From: Rhodonellum psychrophilum GCM71 = DSM 17998
GTDB taxonomy: Bacteria; Bacteroidota; Bacteroidia; Cytophagales; Cyclobacteriaceae
Reading direction: 5' to 3'
Assembly (NCBI RefSeq): GCF_000381545.1
Contig: NZ_KB906695.1
Coordinates: 1 to 64,000, forward strand
DNA: 64,000 bases
Positions within the stretch are counted from its first letter, which is position 1, and each line of letters begins with the position of its first letter. This document shows, piece after piece, positions 17,104 to 26,213 of the stretch. The notes beneath the pieces were generated by a model. The model was not told the DNA's origin. It did not search any database and saw only the letters and a program-made list of their open reading frames with translations. The translations under genes were made by a program, and so were the position numbers.

Positions 17104-19377
17104 TCACAATTTCAGGTTTGGGTTCATCAACCTGATTTTCACCCTCACGGATTTCGAAGAAGGGGTATGGCTAGAATGGGCCATAAGGCCAATGGGAACC
17201 AATGGATTTGCTTCTGGGAAATAAGTGGCCAAACATCCCTTTGGAAGATCGTAAGGAACCACGGAAAAACCTTCCACGATTCTTTCTTGATTTTCGTAAT
17301 TGTTAAACAAAGTAATTTTATCTCCCTTTTTAAGGTTGTTTCGGGCTGCATCCTCACCATTCATAAAGACAACCATTCTTCCATTGAAAACACCGCGATA
17401 GCGGTCATCCAAACCATATATAGTCGTGTTGAACTGGTCGTGGCTGCGGGTGGTCATCATGATGAATTCCTCGGCCTCTAGGGGATTGTCCATCATTTGG
17501 TTGATGGTGAAATTGGCCTTCTTGTTGGATGTATTGAATTCTCCGATTCTGGATGCATTCGGCAATTCAAATCCCAATGGCTTCTTAATGCGTTCGTTGA
17601 AGTTTTCAAAGCCATCAATGGTCTTTTCGATCAAATCTCGAATATTCCCATAATCCTCGATGAGAAAATCCCAATCAACTTTGTCCTGATCCAATGTTGC
17701 TTTTGCAATGTTTGCCACGATGACGGGTTCACTTTCTACAAATTCAGAAGGAGCGGGAAATATTCCCTGGGTGGAATGAACAATCCCCATGGAGTTTTCC
17801 ACGGTAACAAATTGTGATTTCCCATTTTTGATGTATTTGTCTGTTCTTCCCATGGATGGGAGGATCAAGGCTGTCTTCCCATGTGTCAAATGGGAACGAT
17901 TCAATTTTGTTGAAATATGGACAGTCAAATTACATTTCCGCAGTGCTTCCGCCGTGAAATGTGTATCAGGAGCAGCAGCTGAAAAATTCCCTCCCATTCC
18001 GACAAAAACCTTGACTTTTTCTTCGTGCATTGCTTTGATGGTATCTACTACCGAATACCCATCCTCTCGGGGAGGAGAAAAGCCAAAATTCTCACTGATC
18101 TTATCCAACAGTTCCTTTGAAGGTCTTTCAGCAATGCCCATAGTCCTGTCACCTTGCACATTGCTATGCCCGCGGACAGGACAGGTTCCAGCACCTTCTT
18201 TTCCAATGCTTCCTTTCATCAATAGCAGATTGACCAACTCCTGAATATTGTCCACTCCATTGACGTGCTGCGTCAATCCCATTCCCCAACAGGCAATGAT
18301 TTTGGTTCGCTTGGCAATCAAGTCTGTCAAGGCATCAATTTCGGCTTCCTCGAGGCCCGTTCTTTTCATCAATACAGAAAGATCTTGGGAAAGAAGCATA
18401 TTTTTGAAAGCCTCAAATCCAGCGGTTTTTTCGCTAATAAATCTGTTGTCCAAAATGGAAGGTTCTTTTTCCGCTATTTTCAATAATTTAAACATGACCG
18501 CTTTTAGCAAGGCCACATCCTCATTGATCCGCACCTGTAAATAAAAATCGGAAATCTCCACACCTCCACCAAGCATGCCCTGGACCGTTTGCGGATTTTT
18601 GAAATGGACCAGACCAACTTCTTTCATCGGGTTAATGGAGACGATCTTTGCGCCCTTTTTTTTCGCTTTTTCCAAGGAGGTTAACATCCGCGGATGATTT
18701 GTCGCTGGATTTTGACCGAAAACCAAGATCAATTCCGCCTTTTCAAAATCTTCTAAAGTCACAGAACCTTTCGTCGAGCCCAAGGTTCTGGAAAGGGCGA
18801 CACCGCTGGATTCGTGGCACATATTGGAGCAATCGGGAAGATTATTCGTCCCAAACATGCGGGCAAAAAGTTGATAAAGAAATGCGGCTTCATTGCTTGT
18901 TCTTCCCGAAGTGTAGAAAGCAGCTTCATTAGGGTGACTCAATCCCTTCAATTCCTCTCCAATGCATGCATTGGCTTCATTCCAAGAAATAGGAAGATAA
19001 TGGCTTTCCCCAGGTCTAAGCACCATGGGGTGTGTCAAACGGCCTTGCTGACCCAACCAATAATCGCTCTTGGCCCGTAGATCATCAATGGAATGGGTTG
19101 CAAAAAAAGAGGGACCGGCAACTTGCTCCATGGCTTCTTCAGCAATGGCTTTTACCCCGTTTTCACAATATTCGCCTAATTTGGATCGGTTTTTTGGATC
19201 TGGCCAAGCGCAACCAGGACAATCCACGCCTTCCTTTTGGTTCAATTTATAGAGAACCTTGATGGCCTTGCTTTTTGGCATGACCTGAAAGATGTTTTTC
19301 ATGGCGATGAAAACCGCTTTTATACCCGCCACACTTTTAGGTGGACTTTCAATCCTCAAATCTTTATTCTCAGTCAT
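17104..19377 (-). CDS. FdhF/YdeP family molybdopterin oxidoreductase
   Basis: 757 aa enzyme of the DMSO-reductase superfamily, in the FdhF/YdeP branch (bis-MGD cofactor). Three N-terminal cysteines (C53, C56 in DCPGCAWPD and C71 in GEYCENGVKA) are typical of the branch. Further on: FYTSGRTSNEAAFLYQLFAR, NMCHESSGVALSRTLG, VFGQNPATNHPRM and a C-terminal cofactor domain (FIMMTTRSHDQFNTTIYG). I chose the ATG at 19377 over one 12 codons upstream. No signal peptide is visible, so it is cytoplasmic. No partner subunit or fdhD lies nearby; the substrate is unknown, and homologues have been linked to acid resistance or formate. Confidence 0.92.
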   Translation of the reverse strand: MTENKDLRIESPPKSVAGIKAVFIAMKNIFQVMPKSKAIKVLYKLNQKEGVDCPGCAWPDPKNRSKLGEYCENGVKAIAEEAMEQVAGPSFFATHSIDDLRAKSDYWLGQQGRLTHPMVLRPGESHYLPISWNEANACIGEELKGLSHPNEAAFYTSGRTSNEAAFLYQLFARMFGTNNLPDCSNMCHESSGVALSRTLGSTKGSVTLEDFEKAELILVFGQNPATNHPRMLTSLEKAKKKGAKIVSINPMKEVGLVHFKNPQTVQGMLGGGVEISDFYLQVRINEDVALLKAVMFKLLKIAEKEPSILDNRFISEKTAGFEAFKNMLLSQDLSVLMKRTGLEEAEIDALTDLIAKRTKIIACWGMGLTQHVNGVDNIQELVNLLLMKGSIGKEGAGTCPVRGHSNVQGDRTMGIAERPSKELLDKISENFGFSPPREDGYSVVDTIKAMHEEKVKVFVGMGGNFSAAAPDTHFTAEALRKCNLTVHISTKLNRSHLTHGKTALILPSMGRTDKYIKNGKSQFVTVENSMGIVHSTQGIFPAPSEFVESEPVIVANIAKATLDQDKVDWDFLIEDYGNIRDLIEKTIDGFENFNERIKKPLGFELPNASRIGEFNTSNKKANFTINQMMDNPLEAEEFIMMTTRSHDQFNTTIYGLDDRYRGVFNGRMVVFMNGEDAARNNLKKGDKITLFNNYENQERIVEGFSVVPYDLPKGCLATYFPEANPLVPIGLMAHSSHTPSSKSVRVKIRLMNPNLKL

Positions 19378-20220
19378 AATTGTAGAAGAACATCCATTAA
19401 CTAAAAATAACACTTATTTAGAGTTAGCGAAATTAAAATTTTAAAGGTATAAGTAATTCTTTGGGATGGGTCCTCGAAGATGGGCTATTTTAACCTTCAT
19501 CATAGCATTCCAATAAGATATGAAAAAAATAATGGCATTTAGGTTGGATGTTTTTATCTGAATCGTGGTCAATTCCCCTCCAGAAAAAGCTTGATTGATA
19601 TCTTTCAATTATTAATTGATGCACTCCAAAAAGATCTGATCTTTTTGCAAAAGGAGCGTTGGATTGGTGCTACTTCAATTTGGCTATAATGGATCAATTT
19701 GATGGTGGTTTTTTATGCCCTGCAGCGTCAAGATACCGCCCAAAAATTCTATAATCGATGCCAATCCCATTAAAGAATTTAATTCAACAGGATTCCTTTT
19801 GCCAGGCCAACCAAATAGCTTTTTGGTACCATGCCTGGCAAACATAAAGCCCCCAACTTTGAATTGGGTCTTTGAGACCAGGTAGGATCAGTTAAGGTTT
19901 GATTTTTTATCCAGAATGGATGTTTTGATTGAAATTTACTCCCTGTCATTAAAATCATGCTTTCCATAGAAGTTTTAGGAAATCCCAAAAAAGCTTTTTG
20001 CCAAAAATGTTTTAGTTCTATTTCCTTAGAATTGATTAATTCAAAGGAAATCTTGTGATTATTCATTTCAAATTTGAGTTGAAATAAAAAAACATTGAAA
20101 TTGAACGTAATTATTGGTATAATCGATTGTATTGTTTTTTTTATTACCAGATAGCATGCATATTTGCTTTGTCATCCCACATCCAATCTTTTGTTTTATT
20201 ATCCTGAAAAAAAGAAAAAT
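19378..20220. other. 843 bp with no supportable gene
   Basis: Both flanking genes read away from here. I find no recognisable coding sequence; a 95-codon minus-strand frame at 19779-20066 has no family resemblance. A near-perfect palindrome AAAAAGATC-T-GATCTTTTT lies at 19628-19646. The stretch could be decayed coding DNA or a long regulatory region. Confidence 0.5.
20158..20165 (+). promoter_or_regulatory. Possible -7 element for the TPR histidine kinase
   Basis: CATATTTG, one base off TAnnTTTG, 55 bases before the chosen ATG. The same variant precedes thrS and tRNA-Met. A T-rich tract (not TTTG) sits at the -33 position. Confidence 0.3.
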
Positions 20221-22194
20221 ATGTTCACTGTTTTTTTGATTTTTTGGTCATTGGTGCTGCAAGCCTTACCACAACAATCACTTCCTGATAGTCTTAAGAA
20301 TTCCATTGTGGAAACAGAAAATGACTCTATTAAGGCAGTCCTTTTTCTTGACCTGAGCAAGCATTATTATTCCTTTGAGCAAGATAGCGCCATCTATTTT
20401 GCGAATCAATCGATCATTTATTCAGAAAAGTTAGGTTTAAAAAAACACCACGCAAGTGCGTTGAATGTCATTGGTGTAAGTAACCTGATCAAATCTGAAT
20501 ATGAATCTGCTTTGAAAGCCCATTTCGGAGCATTGACAATCAGGGAAAATATCGATGATTCCGTTGGAATGCTTGAATCCAATTTGAACTTGGGAAATAT
20601 CTATTACCGGTCGGGTGAAATCGAAAAAGCCGAAAAAATGTATCAGAAGGCTTTGGTTTTTGGATTGAAAACCAACAATCAAAGAGGCTTGGCATTGATC
20701 TACAATAATCTGGGAAGCTATCACAGAGACAAATGGAGAGGGAATTCCAAGGGCGAAGATTTTGATCTGGCAATGGATTATCTCCAAAAAGCCTTGGAAA
20801 TCAAAGAGTCAATGAAGGACGATAGAGGAATGATCAACAGCATCAACCAGTTGTCAGAATTGTATTTGGAATCGGGAGACAGTAAGACCGGGATTAAAAT
20901 GTTGAATCGAGCACTTGAGCTCATTGAAAACCAAAATGATGTAGAGAGTAAGATTTCTGTGCTGTGCCAAATTTCTGATTTTCATAGAGCAGACAAAAAT
21001 TATAAAAAGGCCATGGACTATGCGGAACAAGCCTTTGCGATTGCCCAAAGCATCAAATCAAGATTCCAAATCACCCATACTGCAGGAAGAATTTCAACCA
21101 TCGCCTTGGCTCAAAATGACTTTAAGAAGGCCTACGAATATCTTGTCATCCAAAAAACAAATGACGATGCTTTTTTTAGTGAAAATAGGCAGAAGGTTAG
21201 GGAGGAACTTACCATTCAATATGAGAGTGAAAAAAAGGAGTTGGAAAACCAGGGTTTGATTCAAGAACAGGAATTTTCAAGACTCTCCCTACAACGAAAA
21301 AATGAATTGTTAATTATCATCATCATCGCCGTTTTGTTAATGGCAGTTCTGCTTTTGGGACAGATAAAAAATTACAAAAAACTTAAATTTGCCCATCATA
21401 AATTAAGGAAATCTCTGGAATTGGTCAAAAAGCAACATCTTCAAATTCAATCTCAAACAGAACATCTCAATGAAACCAACCTGGCCTTAAGTAAAGCCAA
21501 TATATTCAGGGATAAATTATTTTCCATTATTTCCCATGACCTCCGTGGACCTTTTTCCAATATTCACAGCACAATAGAATTGTGGAATTTCGAAATGCTT
21601 TCCCATCAAGAATTGGAGGAAATGATGAAGTTGATTTCAAGAGATACCAATGCGGCATCCCTTATGTTGGAAAATCTATTGGTCTGGGCAAGAACGCAGA
21701 TGGGATCGAATGTGGTTCAAATGAAGGAATTCAACCTAAACAAGCTGATAGAAACCAATATTGAATTTTTCAATGTTCAGCTTGCAAGAAAAAACCAGGA
21801 GTTGGTTAATAAAATACCAATTGATCAGCGAGTGATTTCGGACAAAGATAGGTTGAATTTCATTATCAGAAACATTGTCATGAACGCGATAAAATTCACA
21901 CCGGTAGGAGGGAAGATATACATAGAGATTTTGGATAGAAACGATGGTGAAATCATCATAAGAGATACCGGAATGGGGATGAATGAGAGCAAAGTTGCAA
22001 AAATATTTGGCAACAAGAACCAATCTACAAAGGGGACGGATGGCGAAACCGGGACAGGAATCGGATTGATGCTTTGTAAAGATTTTGCGGATAGTATCAA
22101 TGCCGAACTGGAGGTGGAAAGCACGGTGAATTTGGGAACCAGTTTTATCATCAAACTAAACAATGCCAATATCCCAATTGACCAGATCAGTTGA
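20221..22194 (+). CDS. TPR-domain sensor histidine kinase
   Basis: 657 aa membrane sensor of the Bacteroidota TPR-kinase type. Order: N-terminal signal/anchor segment (MFTVFLIFWSLVLQALPQQ), about six TPR repeats (30-330), a coiled coil, one membrane segment (LLIIIIIAVLLMAVLLLG, near 361-378), a second coiled coil, then the kinase. Kinase motifs are the H-box FSIISHDLRGPFSNIHS with His near 439, the N-box IIRNIVMNAIKFTP near 545, IRDTGMGM, and the ATP lid GTGIGLMLCKDF near 613. The start at ATG 20221 gives the signal peptide. No response regulator is adjacent, so it is an orphan kinase; the signal is unknown. Confidence 0.92.
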   Translation: MFTVFLIFWSLVLQALPQQSLPDSLKNSIVETENDSIKAVLFLDLSKHYYSFEQDSAIYFANQSIIYSEKLGLKKHHASALNVIGVSNLIKSEYESALKAHFGALTIRENIDDSVGMLESNLNLGNIYYRSGEIEKAEKMYQKALVFGLKTNNQRGLALIYNNLGSYHRDKWRGNSKGEDFDLAMDYLQKALEIKESMKDDRGMINSINQLSELYLESGDSKTGIKMLNRALELIENQNDVESKISVLCQISDFHRADKNYKKAMDYAEQAFAIAQSIKSRFQITHTAGRISTIALAQNDFKKAYEYLVIQKTNDDAFFSENRQKVREELTIQYESEKKELENQGLIQEQEFSRLSLQRKNELLIIIIIAVLLMAVLLLGQIKNYKKLKFAHHKLRKSLELVKKQHLQIQSQTEHLNETNLALSKANIFRDKLFSIISHDLRGPFSNIHSTIELWNFEMLSHQELEEMMKLISRDTNAASLMLENLLVWARTQMGSNVVQMKEFNLNKLIETNIEFFNVQLARKNQELVNKIPIDQRVISDKDRLNFIIRNIVMNAIKFTPVGGKIYIEILDRNDGEIIIRDTGMGMNESKVAKIFGNKNQSTKGTDGETGTGIGLMLCKDFADSINAELEVESTVNLGTSFIIKLNNANIPIDQIS

Positions 22195-22522
22195 TCTCAA
22201 AATAAGCCAAGTCTAAATAGGAGCAATGATTACCCATGATGAAAGGGGTACCTTACTGGACTCACAATAAGTTTTCTTTATTTTTACTGCCAAAGATTCA
22301 AATCCTCGAAACTAAAAAAATATCCAAAAACTTTTTTACCGTATTATGCATCGGCAATTCTATTCCAGACTGAAATTACGCGTTAATCCGTCAGGGGTTT
22401 ACGTTTTTTTACTTCATCCAAACGGTAACTACACTCCATTCTCCGAACATTCTGATTTCCTTTCAAACCCAAATCTCATTGGAAAAAGGGATGCACATTT
22501 CGAGTAAAAAAAATCAATGATT
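22195..22522. other. 328 bp convergent intergenic region
   Basis: It lies between the 3' ends of the kinase and a minus-strand lipoprotein gene. No gene, clear terminator or repeat was found. Confidence 0.5.
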
Positions 22523-22933
22523 TCAAGACATGACTTCCGGAGCCATTAACCGAGCGAATTTTTCGTGAATGGCCAATATTTCTTCGTACATCATTTTTTG
22601 ATAGGCCAATTGTTCCTCTTCTGAAAGGGGTTTTGGGGGATTATGAATATGGTATTTCCGGTGATAACCATTAGCATCGGAATGCTCATATCCCACCACT
22701 TCTATGATATCCTTGTCCCATATTTTCAATTCTTCTTTCAGGTTGGTATAATCCAAGCCTTCATTCTGTAGCTGTTTTTCAATTCCCATGATTTCTTCCC
22801 GCAAATCGAGCGATTTTTGGTGAAAGACATTCGCCTCTTTCAAAATTTCACTAGGCTCCTGATTTTTGGTGCCGCAGGAAACAAGTTGAAATAGGATGAG
22901 AAAAAAAACCGAAAGATGTATTTTAGTTTGCAT
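22523..22933 (-). CDS. Hypothetical lipoprotein
   Basis: 136 aa. It has a type II signal peptide with lipobox cysteine at 20 (LFQLVSC|GTK). The mature part is helical and charged, with a predicted coiled coil (LDLREEIMGIEKQLQNEGL), then a His/Tyr-rich stretch (HSDANGYHRKYHIHNPPKP) and a C-terminal helix pair. I do not recognise the family. It is expected to be attached to the outer or inner membrane, facing the periplasm. It is a single gene separated by a strong hairpin from the TonB operon upstream. Confidence 0.75.
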   Translation of the reverse strand: MQTKIHLSVFFLILFQLVSCGTKNQEPSEILKEANVFHQKSLDLREEIMGIEKQLQNEGLDYTNLKEELKIWDKDIIEVVGYEHSDANGYHRKYHIHNPPKPLSEEEQLAYQKMMYEEILAIHEKFARLMAPEVMS

Positions 22934-22966
22934 GGATTTATCGTTTAATTATGCTTTAAAGATAAA

Positions 22967-23006
22967 AAAAGGCATCTTAAAATGAATGTATTTTAAGATG
23001 CCTTTT
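22967..23006 (-). terminator. Terminator of the TonB receptor/lipoprotein operon
   Basis: Perfect 17-bp stem AAAAGGCATCTTAAAAT / ATTTTAAGATGCCTTTT with a 6-base loop, 7 bases past the lipoprotein stop. It is followed on the minus strand by a T-run. The symmetrical A/T flanks mean it could work in both directions. Confidence 0.88.
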
Positions 23007-23013
23007 GAATTTT

Positions 23014-23628
23014 TTAATTCAAAACCAATGGAAATACAATATCCAAATCCGTCTCGCCACCTGCCTGGATAAAATTCTCAAAGCTGGGGTTATTTGCTCC
23101 CGGAAAGCTTTTGTTCAAATCATGTCTTAAAACCAATCTGAATGTAGCATTGTTGAATCCTGGGTTTTGTGCCACTGCAACGAAACCTTTCAATCCAACC
23201 AATTCACTTCCTTCGTCAGCATAGGTATAAGTCAGAGGCGCAGAACCTACAAATGCTGTCCCAAGGAAATAAAATTGATGTTCGTCTGCTTCCTCTTTGA
23301 TCTCTTTGGTGATGTCCTCATTTTCTATGCTATTGAACAATTCAATTTCTAACATGTACCGCTTTCCCTTGATCAAAGTGATGGTTTCAATTGTTGGTGT
23401 TGTGCCCAAACCCAATCCTTGGTTATCGATTGCTTTGACATTGAATGGCGTTCCGATGGCTTCGCCAGCAGGATTTACCTCTGTGAACTTCAGTGTGACA
23501 TCGGTGATGAGTTCCTCTTCATTTTCCTCTTCGGGATCTTCACTCGTACACGAGCTGTACAGGAATACAAATGATAATAAGACCATGGCCAAAAATCCTT
23601 TGTTGATCATTTTCATTGTTGTGTTCAT
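23014..23628 (-). CDS. TonB-receptor-associated lipoprotein (zinc-uptake type, predicted)
   Basis: 204 aa with a lipoprotein signal (C27 in FLYSSC|TSE) and an acidic linker EDPEEENEEE. The mature domain has a beta-sandwich-like pattern with ITLIKGKRYMLEIELFNS, then DITKEIKEEADEHQFYFLG and a C-terminal NKSFPGA..FENFIQAGGETDLDIVFPL. This pattern (TLxKGxxY, EEADEHQFxx, AGGETDLDV) is that of small lipoproteins next to one class of Bacteroidota TonB receptors predicted to take up zinc. The His/Glu/Asp-rich segment could bind metal. The gene starts 19 bases after the receptor gene. Start chosen at ATG 23628; ATG 23616 is an alternative. Confidence 0.8.
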   Translation of the reverse strand: MNTTMKMINKGFLAMVLLSFVFLYSSCTSEDPEEENEEELITDVTLKFTEVNPAGEAIGTPFNVKAIDNQGLGLGTTPTIETITLIKGKRYMLEIELFNSIENEDITKEIKEEADEHQFYFLGTAFVGSAPLTYTYADEGSELVGLKGFVAVAQNPGFNNATFRLVLRHDLNKSFPGANNPSFENFIQAGGETDLDIVFPLVLN

Positions 23629-23647
23629 TTTTATTTTGGTTAAAATA

Positions 23648-25954
23648 TTAAAATTCATAATTGAGTTTGAGTAAGAAATTCCTTCCAATATCGTGGGTGA
23701 AATATCTAAAGCGATTCATATAATCTTTATACGAGGTATTGAATATGTTTTTTGCTTGAAAGCCAAGATTAAGTGTTTTGTCAGAAATCTTAAAAGAGGT
23801 TTGAAAGGCCGCGTTCCAAAGGAAATATCCGGGAGGAGCGGGGGCCAGGTCAAAGTCAGGAACCCTAGTTTGTTTTGCGACCATTAGGTTGCCAAGGGTG
23901 AATTTTGTATTGGAAACCCCATCCTTTGTTGGCATATTTAAAATTATTCCCGTTTCCAAACGATCTGAGGAAATGAAAGGGAGGAAATTATTTTCTTTTA
24001 TGTTCTTTGCCCGGACAATGGACCCCTTCGAATACAATTCCAAGACAGGCGTAAGCGTGTAGTTGACTGAAAGATCACCGCCCCAGAGGTTTGCGTCGGT
24101 CTGCAAATATTCAAAAATCGCAAAGGACCCTCTCAGGGATACAAACTGCTCTTGGCTTGGACTTAAATAAATATAATTATTGATCCGATTGGCAAATCCC
24201 GTTAATTCCATACGGAGATTATTGTCGACGAAATTCAAGGTGTTTACCCATTTATAAGACTGTTCGCTGACAAAATCCGGATTGCCGATCTCGATTGCAG
24301 CCAACCCATGATGAAGCCCCTGACTGAATTGTTCATTGATATTGGGTGGTCTCCAAGCAGACCCAAGGTTCGAATTGAAAGTGAGTGAACGGCTTAGGGC
24401 ATATACCCCACCCAAGAATGCAGAGAAATTTTGGAACTCAAATTCACGGTCATCCAATTCACCATTTTGGATTCTTGCACTTTTTACTTGTCTAAAATCG
24501 TACCTCAAACCTCCTTCTATCTCCAAGGGACCGCTTGTATACTTCTCTATGACAAAGATACCGACATTCTTCATGTCATAATTGGGGATCAAAGGCACTA
24601 CGCCTGTACCGGGGACATTTGAATTTGCCTGTTGAATCAAATTCAATCCCACAGATCCATTCCATTTTTTCCGAGTCATGTGCGTGAAGCTGATATCCAA
24701 TGTATTGGAAAAAAGCTCCAAGTCCAGAGATGCCCTCTCGTTCAATTCACCCCGTCTTCGGTCAAACTCCCTTCTGTGGTTTCTTTGAAATCCATATTGC
24801 AGGTTCAATTTACTTCCATTGCCAAGGTGGTAATGGGATTTGAGTTTTAACAATTGGTGATCTACTTGCTGTTTGGGATTTCCGATTTGGTAGGTGAATT
24901 CTGAGTCCCGAAAAGGTCTTCCATTTTCAATGATACCATTGAGATCTGATAAATTGCCTGTGTGTGCATCACTTAGAATCCCGAGGCTGGTCTGGAAATG
25001 GCTAAAGTACAGTTCCGTCCCCAATTTATTGTTGCTATATCCTAGGGCTCCCGAAAAATTCAACTCACGCACACCGGTATTGTCTTGATAGTAATCAGGA
25101 GATTGGATATTCCCTGCCATTTTGGATGAACTTTGAACTCTATAACCCAATCCTTGCCATTTTTTGGATCCTCCCGATATCGTGACGGAAGTATTGACCA
25201 TTCGTCCATTGGATGCTCCTACTAGGTCTAGTTCTCCAGCAAATCCGGCTTTTGTAGGTATGGGCGCAGGGCTGATCAGGATCACACCCCCCATGGCTTC
25301 TGGTCCAAAACGGACTGTTTCCGCCCCTTTAACGACTGCAATCTCTTTGGCAATAAAAGCATCTATTTCAGGAGCATGTTCGGTACCCCATTGTTGGCCT
25401 TCCAATCGGATTCCGTTGTTCAGAATCATGATCCGGTTGCTGTGCAAACCCTGAATGACGGGTTTGGAAATATTGGCACCTGTACTGTATGAACTTACTC
25501 CTGGGATTCTGCCAAGGGTTTCGCCAAGGGTTTCTCCTCTTGCAATACGCAATTCTGCTCCACGGATACTGGAAACAGATGAAGTGGTGATGACGGCGTC
25601 CTGGTGTCCATGGATGTCCACACCTTCTAAGGTGATGTCTTCTGCATCCAACCTGAACGTGAAATTGGAATTTGAAGTAACCACAATGCTTTCTTTATAA
25701 TCGCTGTGTCCAAGGTATTGGACGGAAACAGTGTAATTGCCTGTGCAGAGGTTGAGAATCCTGAAATTACCGTTATAATCACTTATTGCTCCACGGTCTA
25801 TCTCCTTTATCCAAATATAAGCGCCTTCAATGGGTTCATTGTTTTCGGCATGGATGACCTTTCCCCGAATCGTCAAGACACAATCTTCTTGCGCTACAGT
25901 GAGGCCAGTGTACCAAAAGGCAATGAATAATATTCCCAGGATCTTATTTATCAT
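23648..25954 (-). CDS. TonB-dependent receptor (predicted metal/zinc importer)
   Basis: 768 aa outer-membrane importer. It has a signal peptide (1-21), a CarboxypepD_reg-like domain (about 26-110, GKVIHAENNEPIEGAYIWIK), then the plug with ISKPVIQGLHSNRIMILNNG and VKGAETVRFGPEAMGGVILI. A 22-strand barrel ends in an aromatic residue (LLKLNYEF). The plug motif QWGTEHAPEID, with His and acidic residues, and the downstream lipoprotein suggest a ZnuD-like zinc receptor rather than a SusC-type one. That substrate call is inference. The promoter region carries an inverted repeat (see 25966-26015). Confidence 0.88.
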   Translation of the reverse strand: MINKILGILFIAFWYTGLTVAQEDCVLTIRGKVIHAENNEPIEGAYIWIKEIDRGAISDYNGNFRILNLCTGNYTVSVQYLGHSDYKESIVVTSNSNFTFRLDAEDITLEGVDIHGHQDAVITTSSVSSIRGAELRIARGETLGETLGRIPGVSSYSTGANISKPVIQGLHSNRIMILNNGIRLEGQQWGTEHAPEIDAFIAKEIAVVKGAETVRFGPEAMGGVILISPAPIPTKAGFAGELDLVGASNGRMVNTSVTISGGSKKWQGLGYRVQSSSKMAGNIQSPDYYQDNTGVRELNFSGALGYSNNKLGTELYFSHFQTSLGILSDAHTGNLSDLNGIIENGRPFRDSEFTYQIGNPKQQVDHQLLKLKSHYHLGNGSKLNLQYGFQRNHRREFDRRRGELNERASLDLELFSNTLDISFTHMTRKKWNGSVGLNLIQQANSNVPGTGVVPLIPNYDMKNVGIFVIEKYTSGPLEIEGGLRYDFRQVKSARIQNGELDDREFEFQNFSAFLGGVYALSRSLTFNSNLGSAWRPPNINEQFSQGLHHGLAAIEIGNPDFVSEQSYKWVNTLNFVDNNLRMELTGFANRINNYIYLSPSQEQFVSLRGSFAIFEYLQTDANLWGGDLSVNYTLTPVLELYSKGSIVRAKNIKENNFLPFISSDRLETGIILNMPTKDGVSNTKFTLGNLMVAKQTRVPDFDLAPAPPGYFLWNAAFQTSFKISDKTLNLGFQAKNIFNTSYKDYMNRFRYFTHDIGRNFLLKLNYEF

Positions 25955-25965
25955 ATTTGTAACAG

Positions 25966-26015
25966 AGTTGCAAAAATAAGGGATCCATCTTGTTTATGCT
26001 ATTTCTTTTGCAACT
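25966..26015 (-). promoter_or_regulatory. Promoter with inverted repeat upstream of the TonB receptor
   Basis: On the minus strand TATTTTTG (25978-25971) is an exact TAnnTTTG -7 element, 16 bases before the receptor ATG. Overlapping it is AGTTGCAAAA (25966-25975), repeated inverted as TTTTGCAACT (26006-26015), a 10-bp arm pair 30 bases apart; each arm contains the palindrome TTGCAA. This placement fits an operator for a repressor such as Zur/Fur, but the protein is not identified. Confidence 0.5.
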
Positions 26016-26213
26016 TTGTGACATTTATTAACCCGAAAAACTTTTTATATACATAAAAATATCATTTATACCTGTTTATATGGTTATTCAGTAATAAAAC
26101 CAAATTTTATCTATATTATTTTCAATAATTCTTTTTATTAAAGAATTAAAATCTTAAGTTGAGTCATCAATTTTCATTCATTAGGCAACATTACAAACCA
26201 CTAAATAAAATTT

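Noticed and set aside
19779..20066. 95-codon minus-strand frame in the gap before the TPR kinase
   Set aside because: No recognisable domain, no promoter and no neighbour on the same strand. It could be a remnant but cannot be supported as a gene.
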